A stretch of DNA of 64,000 nucleotides from positions 62,001-126,000 of the forward strand of contig NZ_WBMS02000003.1 of the NCBI RefSeq assembly GCF_008923205.2, read 5' to 3'. Under the pieces are notes generated by a model. It was not told the origin of the DNA, made no database searches, and worked only from the letters and a program-made list of their open reading frames with translations. Below are positions 46,407 through 55,942 of this stretch, piece after piece; within the stretch, counting starts at the first letter, position 1, and each line of letters starts with the position of its first letter. The DNA comes from Actinomadura physcomitrii. Its GTDB lineage: Bacteria > Actinomycetota > Actinomycetes > Streptosporangiales > Streptosporangiaceae. The position numbers and the translations under genes are program-made.

Positions 46407-47777
46407 TCAGCTGTGCGCGATCAGGACACCGGGGTTCTCCACGCAGTCGGCCACGTAGCGCAGGAACCCGCCGGCGGCGCCGCCGTCGCAGACCCGGTGG
46501 TCGAACGTCAGGGACAGCTGCGCGACCTTGCGCGGCACGACGGCGCCGTCGTGCACCCACGGCCGGTCGGCGAAGCGGCCCACGCCGAGCAGCGCCGCCT
46601 CCGGATGGTTGATGATGGGCGTCGAGCCGTCCACGCCGAACACCCCGTAGTTGTTGAGCGTGAACGTGCCGCCGGTCAGCGCCTCGGGCGGCAGCTTCCC
46701 GGCGCGGGCGAGGCCGGTGAGCCGGGCCAGCTCGGCGGCGAGGTCCGCGGTCGTCATCAGGTGCGCGTCCCGGACGACCGGGACGACCAGCCCCCGGTCG
46801 GTCTGCGCGGCGAAGCCGAGGTTCACCCGCCCGTGCCGGACGATCTCGCCGCGGGCGGTGTCGACCGAGGAGTTCAGCTCCGGGAACCGGCGCAGCCCCG
46901 ACACGCAGATGCGGGCGAGCAGCGCGAGCAGGCCGATGCGCAGGTCCGGGCGGGCCCGGCGCAGCGCGTCCTTCACCTCGACCAGGCCGGTGGCGTCGAC
47001 GTCCACCCAGGTGGTCGCGTCGGGGATCTCGGCGCGGCTGCGGGTGAGCTTGTCGGCCACCGCCCGGCGCAGGCCGCGCAGCGGGATGCGCTCGTCCGCG
47101 AGGCCGGGCGCCGCGCGACCGGGCGCGGCGGCGGTCGCCGGCTCTTCGGGCCCGGCCGCGGCGATGGCCTGCTCGACGTCGCGGCGCAGGATGACGCCGC
47201 GCGGGCCGGTCGGGGTGACGGCGGCGATGTCCACGCCGTGCTCGCGGGCGATCCGGCGGACCAGCGGCGAGATCACGCGCGGCGCCGGCCCCGGCCGTGC
47301 CGCCCGCGCGGCCGTCGCCGGGCGTGCGGCGGGCACGGCCGCGCCGGGGCGGCCCGCTTCGGCGCCGGCCGTTTGGGGGGCGGGACGCGCCCGGCCGCGC
47401 CGCCTGCGCGTCCCCGGCGCGCCGCCCGTGCCGTAACCGATCAGCACGTTGCCCGAGCCCGCCTGCTCCTCCTCGCGGTACCGGACCGCGGCCGGGTCCC
47501 CGGACGAGGTCCCTGGCGCGGTCCCCGCCGACCCGACCTCGATGAGCGGTTCGCCGACGCCGAGGACGGCCCCCGCTCCGGCGTGCAGCTTCAGCACCGT
47601 CCCGGCGAACGGGACCGGGACCTCGACGGCGGCCTTGGCGGTCTCCACCTCCACCACGACCTGGTCGACCTCGACGGTGTCGCCGACCGCCACCTTCCAT
47701 TCCAGGACCTCGGCCTCGGTCAGGCCCTCGCCGAGGTCGGGCAGGCGGAACACCCGCGCGGCGACGGCGGTCGTCAC
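46407..47777 (-). CDS. bkdC: Branched-chain 2-oxo acid dehydrogenase E2 (acyltransferase)
   Basis: A 456-residue dihydrolipoamide acyltransferase. The lipoyl domain (residues 1-80) has the lipoylated lysine in VEVETAKAAVEVPVPF. A Pro/Ala/Arg-rich linker spans about 85-170 and the E1/E3-binding domain is VISPLVRRIAREHGVDIAAV (near 170). The catalytic domain has LNNYGVFGVDGSTPIINHPE and the active-site FDHRVCDGGAAGGF. It transfers the acyl group from E1 to CoA. The GTG at 47777 overlaps the stop of the E1-beta gene (GTGA). The operon lacks an E3 gene, which must be supplied from elsewhere. Confidence 0.95.
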   Translation of the reverse strand: MTTAVAARVFRLPDLGEGLTEAEVLEWKVAVGDTVEVDQVVVEVETAKAAVEVPVPFAGTVLKLHAGAGAVLGVGEPLIEVGSAGTAPGTSSGDPAAVRYREEEQAGSGNVLIGYGTGGAPGTRRRRGRARPAPQTAGAEAGRPGAAVPAARPATAARAARPGPAPRVISPLVRRIAREHGVDIAAVTPTGPRGVILRRDVEQAIAAAGPEEPATAAAPGRAAPGLADERIPLRGLRRAVADKLTRSRAEIPDATTWVDVDATGLVEVKDALRRARPDLRIGLLALLARICVSGLRRFPELNSSVDTARGEIVRHGRVNLGFAAQTDRGLVVPVVRDAHLMTTADLAAELARLTGLARAGKLPPEALTGGTFTLNNYGVFGVDGSTPIINHPEAALLGVGRFADRPWVHDGAVVPRKVAQLSLTFDHRVCDGGAAGGFLRYVADCVENPGVLIAHS

Positions 47778-48862
47778 GATGCCTCCCGCATCGCGCCGCC
47801 GGCGAGGGGCCGGACCCCCGCGTCCGTCGGCTCCGCCGCCGCCAGGTAGCGGGTGTCGGGCGCGTCGTCGAACTGCAGCCGGTCGACCGCGTCGAGCACC
47901 CGGTCGGCGTCCGGCAGGTGCGAGCGCTCCAGCTTCGGCGGCGGGTACGGGATGTCGAACCCGCTGACGCGCAGCACCGGCGCGGCGAGGGAGTGGAAGC
48001 AGCGCTCCTGGACGCGCGCCGCGATCTCCGCGCCGACGCCGGCGAACCCCTGCGCCTCCTGGACCACCACGCACCGGCCCGTCCTGCGGACCGACGCCAT
48101 GACGGTCTCGTCGTCGAACGGGACGATCGACCGCAGGTCCACGACCTCCAGCGAGCGGCCCTCCGCCGCCGCGGCCTCGGCCGCCTCCAGGGCCACCGAG
48201 ACGCTCGGCCCGTAGGCGACGAGCGTCGCGTCCGTCCCGGCGCGCCGCACCGCGGCCCGCCCGATCCCGGCGCCGTGCCGCTCGCCCCGCGAGACCTCGC
48301 CCGAGGACCAGTACAGCCGCTTCGGCTCCATGAAGACGACCGGGTCGGGATCGGCGACGGCCTCGCGCAGCAGCCGGTACGCGTCGTCCGGCGTGGCGGG
48401 GGTGACCACCTTCAGGCCGGGCGTGTGCGCGTAGTAGGCCTCGCTGGAGTCGGAGTGGTGCTCGACGCCGCCGACGCCGCCCGCGTACGGGATGCGGATC
48501 ACCATCGGCAGCGGCAGCAGGCCGCGGGTGCGGTTGCGCATCTTCGCCACGTGCGAGGCGATCTGCTCGAACGCCGGGTAGGCGAACGCGTCGAACTGCA
48601 TCTCCACGACCGGGCGGAACCCGCCCATCGCCAGCCCGACGGCCAGCCCGACGATGCCGGCCTCGGCGAGCGGGGTGTCGAAGCACCGGTCCTCGCCGAA
48701 CTCGGCGGTCAGCCCGTCGGTGATGCGGAAGACGCCGCCCAGCGGCCCGACGTCCTCGCCGAAGACCAGGACCCGCTCGTCCGCGCCGAGCGCGTCCCGC
48801 AGCGCGGCGTTCAGCGCCTGCGCCATGGTCATCTGCGTGGTGCGTCCCGTCATCGTCGTCAT
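47774..48862 (-). CDS. bkdB: Branched-chain 2-oxo acid dehydrogenase E1 beta subunit
   Basis: A 362-residue transketolase-fold subunit: MTMAQALNAALRDALGADER at the N-terminus, VLVFGEDVGPLGGVFRIT, DTPLAEAGIVGLAVGLAMGG (near residue 67) and MQFDAFAYPAFEQIASHVAK, the usual beta-subunit signatures. With the alpha subunit it decarboxylates 2-oxo acids derived from Val, Leu and Ile using thiamine diphosphate. The stop overlaps the E2 start and its own start is one base after the alpha-gene stop, so translation of all three is coupled. Confidence 0.95.
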   Translation of the reverse strand: MTTMTGRTTQMTMAQALNAALRDALGADERVLVFGEDVGPLGGVFRITDGLTAEFGEDRCFDTPLAEAGIVGLAVGLAMGGFRPVVEMQFDAFAYPAFEQIASHVAKMRNRTRGLLPLPMVIRIPYAGGVGGVEHHSDSSEAYYAHTPGLKVVTPATPDDAYRLLREAVADPDPVVFMEPKRLYWSSGEVSRGERHGAGIGRAAVRRAGTDATLVAYGPSVSVALEAAEAAAAEGRSLEVVDLRSIVPFDDETVMASVRRTGRCVVVQEAQGFAGVGAEIAARVQERCFHSLAAPVLRVSGFDIPYPPPKLERSHLPDADRVLDAVDRLQFDDAPDTRYLAAAEPTDAGVRPLAGGAMREAS

Positions 48863-48863
48863 G

Positions 48864-50060
48864 TCAGTCCTCCAGGGCGGCCAGCTCGGACGCCAGCTGG
48901 GCCCGCTGCTCGCGCAGCTGCGGCGTGGGCTCGGCGAAGACGTGCTCGAACAGCTCCAGCGGGGCGGGCGCGCGCTCGGCGTCGGCGTTCAGCGCGTCGC
49001 GGACGCGGGCGGCGAACTCCTCGGCGGCCTTGTCCGCCGCGGCGACGCCCTCGTCGTCGAGCACGCCCCTGCCGCGCAGGTAGGCCTCCAGCCGGGCGAT
49101 GGGGTCGGCGGCCTCCCAGCGCGCGACCTCGTCGTCCCGCCGGTAGCGGGTGGCGTCGTCGGCGTTGGTGTGGGCGTCCATGCGGTAGGTGTGCGCCTCC
49201 ACCAGCGACGGGCCGCCGCCCGAACGCGCGCGCTCCACCGCCGTGCCCAGGACGGACAGCACGGCGACGAGGTCGTTGCCGTCCACCTGCTCGGAGCGGA
49301 CGCCGTAGCCGACGCCCTTGTAGGCGAGCGCGGGCGCGGCGGTCTGCTTGGCCAGCGGCACCGAGATCGCGTACTGGTTGTTCTGCACGAGGAACACCAC
49401 GGGCGCGCGCCGCACCGCCGCGTAGTTGAGCGCCTCGTGGAAGTCGCCCTCGCTCGTGCCGCCGTCGCCGACGAAGGCCATCACGACGCCGTCCTCGCCC
49501 TTGCGCCGCAGCGCCTCGGCCATCCCCACCGCGTGGAGGGTCTGGGTGGCCAGCGGGGTGCACTGGGGCGCGACCCGCACGGCGGCGGGGTCGTACCCGC
49601 AGTGCCAGCCGCCCTGCAGCAGCGTCAGCACCTCGGCGGGGTCGAGGCCGCGGGCGACCAGGGCCACCGAGTCGCGGTAGGTGGGGAACAGCCAGTCGCC
49701 GTCGCGCAGCGCGAGCACGCCGCCGATCTGGCAGGCCTCCTGCCCGCGGCTCGACGGGTACACCGCGAGCCGGCCCTGCCGGGTCAGCGCCGTCGCCTGC
49801 CGGTCGAAGCGGCGCCCGAGGACCATCCGCCGGTACCCCTCCAGCAGCTCGCCGTCGCCGGGCGCCGTCCGTCCGGCCGGGGGCTCGGCGGCCGTGCCGT
49901 CCTCGGCGACGAAGCGCACCGGGACGGCGGACGGGAGCAGCTCCTCGACCGCCGGCCGGTGATCGCGAGCGGGTCTCCGCGCGGACCTCGGTGTCCGCGC
50001 CGGCCCCGCCTTCCGCACGGGCTCGCCCTTTCGCACTGGCCCGCCCTTTCGCACTGGCAT
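48864..50060 (-). CDS. bkdA: Branched-chain 2-oxo acid dehydrogenase E1 alpha subunit
   Basis: A 398-residue thiamine-diphosphate subunit. The TPP-binding motif begins VMAFVGDGGTSEGDFHEALN and ends VFLVQNNQYAISVP, and the phosphorylation-loop-like HTYRMDAHTNADD follows. It performs the oxidative decarboxylation with the beta subunit. The first 20 residues are a low-complexity repeat (PVRKGG, PVRKGE, PVRKAG) encoded by an 18-base tandem repeat, unusual for the family. The ATG at 50060 follows GCGAGG; a later start cannot be excluded. It is first in the operon, divergent from an Lrp-type regulator with a palindrome between. Confidence 0.93.
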   Translation of the reverse strand: MPVRKGGPVRKGEPVRKAGPARTPRSARRPARDHRPAVEELLPSAVPVRFVAEDGTAAEPPAGRTAPGDGELLEGYRRMVLGRRFDRQATALTRQGRLAVYPSSRGQEACQIGGVLALRDGDWLFPTYRDSVALVARGLDPAEVLTLLQGGWHCGYDPAAVRVAPQCTPLATQTLHAVGMAEALRRKGEDGVVMAFVGDGGTSEGDFHEALNYAAVRRAPVVFLVQNNQYAISVPLAKQTAAPALAYKGVGYGVRSEQVDGNDLVAVLSVLGTAVERARSGGGPSLVEAHTYRMDAHTNADDATRYRRDDEVARWEAADPIARLEAYLRGRGVLDDEGVAAADKAAEEFAARVRDALNADAERAPAPLELFEHVFAEPTPQLREQRAQLASELAALED

Positions 50061-50079
50061 GGCGCGCCTCGCTTTCTCT

Positions 50080-50103
50080 GGACGCTTGACGACCAAAGCG
50101 TCC
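50080..50103. promoter_or_regulatory. Palindrome in bkd/Lrp divergent promoter
   Basis: GGACGCTT (50080-50087) and AAGCGTCC (50096-50103) are perfect eight-base arms around an eight-base spacer. It lies 20 bases upstream of bkdA and 78 upstream of the Lrp gene, where a BkdR/Lrp dimer could act on both. Confidence 0.5.
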
Positions 50104-50180
50104 GCCCGGACGACCATCTGTTCAAGACATGCCGGATAATGAGCGACAAGTGGTTACCGATGGGGCGTGAGGATGGCCAA

Positions 50181-50693
50181 ATGTCGAACGATGACGCCGC
50201 GGACGGCGCCTGGCCGGGACGTTCTGCCGGACGGCTGGACGCGGTGGACCGGGCGATCATCGCCGAGCTGCTGCGCGACGGCCGGATCTCGGTGCGGGCC
50301 CTCGCCGAGAACGTGCACGTCTCCCGCGCCAACGCCTACGCGCGCCTCACCCGGCTGATGGACGACGGCGTCATCACCGGCTTCACGGCGGAGCTGGCGC
50401 CGCACCGGGCGGGGCTCGGCACCAGCGCGTACGTCTCGATCACGATCGAGCAGAACTCCTGGCGGGCGGTGTCGGCCGGGCTGAAGGAGATCACCTACGT
50501 CGAGCACTTCGCGATGGTCGGCGGGGACTACGACGTGCTCGCCCTGGTCAGGGCCCCGGACAACGCGGCGCTGCGGCACGTGGTGCTGGAGCGCGTCCAG
50601 GACATCCCGGGCGTCCGCGCCACCCGCACGTGGCTGGTGTTCGACGAGGCCCGCGGGCGGGGAGCGGCGTGGGGCGCCGTCCCGGGCGCGTGA
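50181..50693 (+). CDS. bkdR: Lrp/AsnC family regulator, probable BkdR
   Basis: A 170-residue Lrp-type protein. The HTH reads LDAVDRAIIAELLRDGRISV, then RALAENVHVSRANAYARLTR (near residues 39-58), and the C-terminal RAM ligand domain has YVSITIEQNSWRAVSAGL and VEHFAMVGGDYDVLALVRAP. It is divergent from bkdABC, the classic position of BkdR, an activator that senses branched-chain amino acids. The ATG at 50181 is preceded by TGAGGA; ATG 50160 is in frame but lacks a ribosome-binding site. The symbol is inferred from context and family. Confidence 0.88.
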   Translation: MSNDDAADGAWPGRSAGRLDAVDRAIIAELLRDGRISVRALAENVHVSRANAYARLTRLMDDGVITGFTAELAPHRAGLGTSAYVSITIEQNSWRAVSAGLKEITYVEHFAMVGGDYDVLALVRAPDNAALRHVVLERVQDIPGVRATRTWLVFDEARGRGAAWGAVPGA

Positions 50694-50749
50694 ACGCGGC
50701 CGCCGCCCGCCTCGTCCGCGACGAGGGGGCGGCGGCGGGGCCGTGCGGG

Positions 50750-51055
50750 TCAGCCGAGGGTCTCGTGGACCTCGCCGGAGAACATCGTGGTGGAGGCGAC
50801 CTCGTACTTCGCCGCGTCCTCGGCGGCCGCGGCCATCTCCGGGCTGCCGAGCGCCGCCGCGAGGGCGTCGCCGTCCGCGAACCACAGCTCGGCGACGAGG
50901 TAGGGCGCGCCGGCGCCGAGCGCCTGCGGGCGCGTCAGCGTGAACGACTTCAGGCCGGGCAGCGCGTGCACGAGCGGCACGTGCACGCGCTCGTAGCGCT
51001 CGTCGAACGCCGCCGGGTCGGCGGGGGAGAAGTACTGGACGGTGAGGCGGTGCAT
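50750..51055 (-). CDS. EthD family protein
   Basis: A 101-residue small alpha/beta-barrel protein: MHRLTVQYFSPADPAAFDER, then YERVHVPLVHALPGLKSFTL (with the HxPL motif of EthD) and GSPEMAAAAEDAAKYEV. EthD proteins accompany oxygenases and dehydratases, usually with unknown or lyase/dimeric-barrel functions. The ATG is preceded by GGAGG. It is alone on the minus strand, divergent from the paa operon. Confidence 0.85.
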   Translation of the reverse strand: MHRLTVQYFSPADPAAFDERYERVHVPLVHALPGLKSFTLTRPQALGAGAPYLVAELWFADGDALAAALGSPEMAAAAEDAAKYEVASTTMFSGEVHETLG

Positions 51056-51200
51056 GCGGTCCTCCAGGGTGGATGCGGCCGGCCGGGTCCGGGCCACCTC
51101 ACCGTAGCCCGCGGGCCCGGCGCGCGGAGGAGGCGGTCCCGTGTGGCGGGTCCCGGCCGGGCGGGTGTTGCGCTGGGGCGCCGTCCCGTGCGACCTTATT

Positions 51201-51237
51201 ACTGACCGAACGATAAGTAATTCGTTCGACCGGTGAG
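51201..51237. promoter_or_regulatory. PaaR-like operator half-sites in paa promoter
   Basis: ACTGACCGAACG (51201-51212) matches the first half of the corynebacterial PaaR consensus ACTNACCGNNCG, and CGACCGGTGAGG (51228 onward) matches the second half CGNNCGGTNAGT with one mismatch, as recalled. CGAACGA and TCGTTCG between them form a further inverted repeat. The element ends about ten bases before paaA and contains the only AT-rich stretch in the region, likely the -10. A TetR gene at the end of the operon is the predicted binder. Confidence 0.6.
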
Positions 51238-51246
51238 GGAGCGGAC

Positions 51247-52205
<959 letters not shown>

Positions 52206-52209
<4 letters not shown>

Positions 52210-52499
52210 GCGGCGACCGGCGGGAGTGGCCGCTCTACGAGGTGTTCGTGCGCGGCAAGCGCGGCCTCAACCACGTGCACGTCGGGTCGCTGCACGCCCC
52301 CGACGACGTGATGGCGCTGCGGCACGCCCGCGACGTCTACACGCGCCGCAACGAGGGCGTGAGCATCTGGGTCGTGCGGGCCGACGCGATCACCGCGTCC
52401 AGCCCGGACGAGAAGGACCCGCTGTTCGCGCCGAACGGCGACAAGGTCTACCGGCACCCGACGTTCTATGACATCCCGGGCGACGTCCCGCACATGTGA
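52206..52499 (+). CDS. paaB: 1,2-phenylacetyl-CoA epoxidase subunit B
   Basis: A 97-residue small subunit: [20 protein letters not shown] at the N-terminus, [20 protein letters not shown] and a C-terminal [20 protein letters not shown], all strongly conserved in PaaB. It bridges the PaaAC heterodimers in the complex. GTG start overlapping the paaA stop. Confidence 0.95.
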
Positions 52500-52511
52500 G
52501 GCGGACCACCG

Positions 52512-53444
52512 ATGAGCGACGACCTCCTGAACAGCGACCTCGGCGGCGTGTTCGACGGCCTGGCCGGCGGCGAGTCCTCGCAGTGGGCGTTCGGCACCGG
52601 CTTCGAGGACCCCCTCGCCGGCGTCGACACCACCGTGCCGGACGGCGTCGACCGCGCCGATCTCGCCGCGTACTGCCTGATGCTCGGCGACGACGCACTG
52701 ATCATGTCGCAGCGCCTGGCGGAGTGGTGCAGCCGCGCTCCCGACCTCGAAGAGGACATCGCGCTGGCGAACATGGCCCTCGACCTGCTCGGGCAGGCGC
52801 GGCTGCTGCTGTCGCGGGCGGCCGCCGCCGACCCCGCCGCCGTGCCCGCCCTCCCCGAGGGCTCCCCGGTGCCGGCCGAGGACGCGCTCGCCTTCTTCCG
52901 CGAGGCCGGGGAGTTCCGCAACGTCCGCCTCGCCGAGGTGGCCAACGGCGACTTCGCGCACATCGTCGTCCGCCTGCTGCTGTTCTCGGTGGCCCGGCTC
53001 GCGCTGCTGGAGCGGCTCCGTGCGAGCACCGACCAGGTGCTGGCGGCGGTGGCGGCCAAGGGCGTCAAGGAGGTCACCTACCACCGCGACTGGGCGGGAC
53101 GCTGGTTCCTCACCCTCGCGCAGGGCACCGAGGAGTCGCGCCGCAGGCTCGTCGCGGCACTCGACGCGTTGTGGCCGCTCCACCCGGAAACGGTCACCGC
53201 GCACCCCCTCGAGACGTCCCTCGCCGAGGTCGGCGTCGGCGTGGATCCCGCCTCCGTCCGCGACGAGGTCGACGCCGTCCTCGGCCAGGTCCTCGCCGTC
53301 AGCGGCGTCGACCGCCCGGACCGGGCGCCGCTCGCCGGGGTCGGCGGGCGGACGGGCCGCGACGGCATGCACACCGAGGCGTTCGGCCGGCTGCTCGCCG
53401 AGATGCAGGTCGTCGCGCGCGCACACCCGGGCGGGCGCTGGTGA
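52512..53444 (+). CDS. paaC: 1,2-phenylacetyl-CoA epoxidase subunit C
   Basis: A 310-residue ferritin-fold structural subunit that pairs with PaaA and lacks a working metal site. Recognisable stretches are LAAYCLMLGDDALIMSQRL, EDIALANMALDLLGQARLLL (near residue 78), the FRNVRLAEVANGDFA strand and KEVTYHRDWAGRWFLTLAQG (near 188). It is preceded by a 12-base gap after paaB and overlaps paaD by four bases (GTGA). Full length for the family, apart from a somewhat extended N-terminus. Confidence 0.95.
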   Translation: MSDDLLNSDLGGVFDGLAGGESSQWAFGTGFEDPLAGVDTTVPDGVDRADLAAYCLMLGDDALIMSQRLAEWCSRAPDLEEDIALANMALDLLGQARLLLSRAAAADPAAVPALPEGSPVPAEDALAFFREAGEFRNVRLAEVANGDFAHIVVRLLLFSVARLALLERLRASTDQVLAAVAAKGVKEVTYHRDWAGRWFLTLAQGTEESRRRLVAALDALWPLHPETVTAHPLETSLAEVGVGVDPASVRDEVDAVLGQVLAVSGVDRPDRAPLAGVGGRTGRDGMHTEAFGRLLAEMQVVARAHPGGRW

Positions 53445-53965
53445 GCGCCCTCGCGACGGCCCGCGAGCGCGCCCGCGAAGCGGCCGGGCGGGTACGCGAC
53501 CCGGAGATGCCGATGCTCACCCTCGCCGACCTCGGCGTGCTGCGCGGCGTCGACGTCGAGCCCGGTCCGGACGGCGGCGAGGTCGTCGTCGCCTCGATCG
53601 CCCCGACCTACACCGGCTGCCCGGCCATGGCGACCATGCGCGACGACCTCGTCCACCGGCTGAACGACGCCGGATTCGGACGGGTCGACGTGCGGGTGGT
53701 CCTCGACCCGCCGTGGTCGAGCGACTGGATCTCCGAGCGCGGGCGGGCCGCGCTGCGGGCGGCGGGCCTGTCGCCGCCCGGTCCGGCGCCGCGGCGCACC
53801 GGGCCGGTGGCGCTCACGCTCGGGCCGGTCCGCCGCGCCCCCGCCTGCCCGCGCTGCGGCTCCGCCGCCACCAAGCTGACCTCCGAGTTCGGCGCCACCG
53901 CCTGCAAGGCCCTGTACCGCTGCACCGACTGCCTCGAACCGTTCGAGCACGTCAAGGAGATCTGA
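53441..53965 (+). CDS. paaD: Phenylacetate catabolism protein PaaD (Fe-S/MIP18-like)
   Basis: A 174-residue protein with an N-terminal MIP18/DUF59 domain (VRDPEMPMLTLADLGVLRGV, TPTYTGCPAMA-type IAPTYTGCPAMATMRDDL) and a C-terminal zinc-finger-like domain with ACPRCGS and YRCTDCLEPFEHVKEI. It is thought to help assemble the iron-sulfur or di-iron centres of the epoxidase. The GTG start overlaps the paaC stop, and the stop is one base before the paaE start. Confidence 0.94.
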   Translation: MSALATARERAREAAGRVRDPEMPMLTLADLGVLRGVDVEPGPDGGEVVVASIAPTYTGCPAMATMRDDLVHRLNDAGFGRVDVRVVLDPPWSSDWISERGRAALRAAGLSPPGPAPRRTGPVALTLGPVRRAPACPRCGSAATKLTSEFGATACKALYRCTDCLEPFEHVKEI

Positions 53966-53966
53966 C

Positions 53967-55052
53967 ATGACCACCCTCGCGCCCGGCGCCGCACCGGCCC
54001 GGTCGGCGGTGTTCCACGAGCTGACCGTCGCGGCGGTCGACCGCCTCTGCGAGGACGCCGCCGCGATCACCTTCGACGTCCCCGCCGGCCTGCGCGACGC
54101 CTACGCCTTCCGGGCCGGGCAGTCCCTCACCCTGCGGCGCTTCGTCGACGGGCGGGAGGAGCGCCGGTCCTACTCGATCTGCGCGCCCGCCGGCGCCGCG
54201 CCGCGCATCGGCGTCCGGGAGATCCCCGGCGGGCTGTTCTCGTCCTGGCTCGTCAACGAGGTCGAACCGGGCACGCGCCTCGAGGTGCAGACCCCCACCG
54301 GCTCCTGGCAGGCCGACCCGGAGGCGGGCGAACGGCACCTGTGCATCGCCGCCGGCTCCGGCATCACCCCCATGCTGTCGGTCGCCTCCACCGTCCTGAC
54401 CCACCCCAGTGCGCAGGTGACATTGCTGTACGGCAACCGCACCAGCCGCACCGTGATGTTCGCCGAGGAGCTCGGCGACCTGAAGAACCGGTACGGGCCG
54501 CGGTTCCAGCTCGCCCACGTGCTGTCCCGCGAGCCGCGCGACGTCGCGCTGTTCTCCGGCCGCCTCGACGGCGACCGCCTCGCCCGCCTGCTCACCGGCC
54601 TGGTGCCCGCCGAGGTCTTCGACCACGTCTGGCTCTGCGGGCCCCTTGCGATGGTCGAGGACGCGCGGAAGGTCCTCGCCGACCTCGCCGTCCCCGCGCG
54701 GGTGCACGTCGAGCTGTTCTACGTCGACGCCCCTCCGCCGCGGCCGAGGCGCGCCGACGACACCGTCGCCGGCGCGACGGCCGAGCTGACCGTCGTGCTC
54801 GACGGCCTGCGCACCACGTCCCGGGTGTCCCGCGAGACGACGATCCTGGAGGGCGCCCAGCGCACCCGCGGCGACCTGCCCTTCGCCTGCAAGGGCGGCG
54901 TCTGCGGGACGTGCCGCGCCCGCGTCGCCGAGGGCGAGGCCGACATGCGCCGCAACTACGCCCTCGAACCGTCCGAGGTCGCCGCCGGGTTCGTGCTGAC
55001 CTGCCAGTCGTTCCCGGCCGCCGACACCGTCACGGTCGACTACGACGCCTAA
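53967..55052 (+). CDS. paaE: 1,2-phenylacetyl-CoA epoxidase reductase subunit
   Basis: A 361-residue oxidoreductase. The ferredoxin-NADP reductase module covers about residues 1-245, with FRAGQSLTLRRF and RRSYSICAP for FAD, GSGITPMLSVASTVL for NADPH and VWLCGPLAMVEDARK. The C-terminal 2Fe-2S domain has CKGGVCGTCRARVAEGEADM and a final LTCQSFP, giving four cluster cysteines. It passes electrons from NADPH to the PaaA di-iron site. The stop overlaps the convergent TetR gene by four bases. Confidence 0.95.
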   Translation: MTTLAPGAAPARSAVFHELTVAAVDRLCEDAAAITFDVPAGLRDAYAFRAGQSLTLRRFVDGREERRSYSICAPAGAAPRIGVREIPGGLFSSWLVNEVEPGTRLEVQTPTGSWQADPEAGERHLCIAAGSGITPMLSVASTVLTHPSAQVTLLYGNRTSRTVMFAEELGDLKNRYGPRFQLAHVLSREPRDVALFSGRLDGDRLARLLTGLVPAEVFDHVWLCGPLAMVEDARKVLADLAVPARVHVELFYVDAPPPRPRRADDTVAGATAELTVVLDGLRTTSRVSRETTILEGAQRTRGDLPFACKGGVCGTCRARVAEGEADMRRNYALEPSEVAAGFVLTCQSFPAADTVTVDYDA

Positions 55053-55702
55053 TCGAACTGCCCTGGAGCGTTGCGGGTCTCGTTGCGGGCGAGGCCGTCG
55101 AAGGCGATCGCGGTGATGGCGTCGGCGACGGTCGCGGTGTCGTAGGCGCCGCCCGGCCGGTACCACTCGACCAGTGAGTTCACCATGCCGAACAGCAGCC
55201 GGCTCACCAGCACCGGCGGCACGTCCCCGCGCAGCGCGCCCTCGGCGACGGCGTCGGCGACGAGTTCGGCCAGCCGGTCGTCGATCCACCGGCGGCGCTC
55301 CAGCGCGGCCAGCTCCACCTCGCTGTTGCCCCTCACCCGCAGCAGCAGCGTGACGGTCGGCTGGTGCGCGACGAGGACCTCGACGCTGCGCCGCACCACC
55401 GCGCGCAGCCGCTCGTAGGCGGTCGTTCCCTCGCGCGCGCGGGACGCCTCGGCCACGGCGGCGGTGAGCTCGTCGAGGGCGTCGTCGAGGGCCTGGCCGA
55501 GCAGCTGCTCCTTGCCCGAGACGTGGTGGTAGATCGCGGGCTTGGTGAGGCCGAGCTCCCTGGCCAGGTCGCCCATGCTGGTGGCGTCGTAGCCCTTGCG
55601 GTTGAACAGGTCCACGGCGGCGCGCAGGATCGCCGCCTGGTCGTGGCCGGGACGGCCACGCCGGCGGCGCGGAGCGGATCCCTCCGGACCGGTCGTCACC
55701 AC
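55049..55702 (-). CDS. TetR family regulator, PaaR-like
   Basis: A 217-residue TetR protein. The N-terminal HTH contains GYDATSMGDLARELGLTKPA and IYHHVSGKEQLLGQALDDAL. The ligand domain ends with VSRLLFGMVNSLVEWYRPGG, a common motif in PaaR/KstR-like regulators. Its place at the end of the paa operon and the half-sites upstream of paaA suggest it is the phenylacetyl-CoA-responsive repressor. It converges on paaE with overlapping stops. Confidence 0.88.
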   Translation of the reverse strand: MVTTGPEGSAPRRRRGRPGHDQAAILRAAVDLFNRKGYDATSMGDLARELGLTKPAIYHHVSGKEQLLGQALDDALDELTAAVAEASRAREGTTAYERLRAVVRRSVEVLVAHQPTVTLLLRVRGNSEVELAALERRRWIDDRLAELVADAVAEGALRGDVPPVLVSRLLFGMVNSLVEWYRPGGAYDTATVADAITAIAFDGLARNETRNAPGQFD

Positions 55703-55830
55703 GACCGCAGCATCTCACGCGCGCCGGGGGCACCGACCGGACCGGGGCGGGCGGCGCGTGCCTGGCCGGACGGTGTGATCTGCGTAACCTTGCCGACGGT
55801 GAGGGCGCGGGCCGTCTCCGGCATATTCCC

Positions 55831-55854
55831 TGATAAATCGGTATGTTTTATAGG
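55831..55854 (+). promoter_or_regulatory. AT-rich promoter/operator upstream of sulfur-type operon
   Basis: TGATAAATCGGTATGTTTTA, continuing TAGG, is the AT-richest stretch of the 240-base gap. ATAAA (55833-55837) and TTTAT (55847-55851) are inverted around TCGGTATGT. It lies about 90 bases before the leader-peptide gene. Similar AT-rich elements precede sulfur-regulated operons in actinomycetes; a specific regulator is not identified. Confidence 0.4.
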
Positions 55855-55942
55855 TTTTCCTCGGTCGCGACGACGTCTGTGCAGGTCGAGCGGGCTTTCG
55901 GCGGGCTTCCCAAGACCCGGTTCCGTGTGCATCCTTGGGGAC

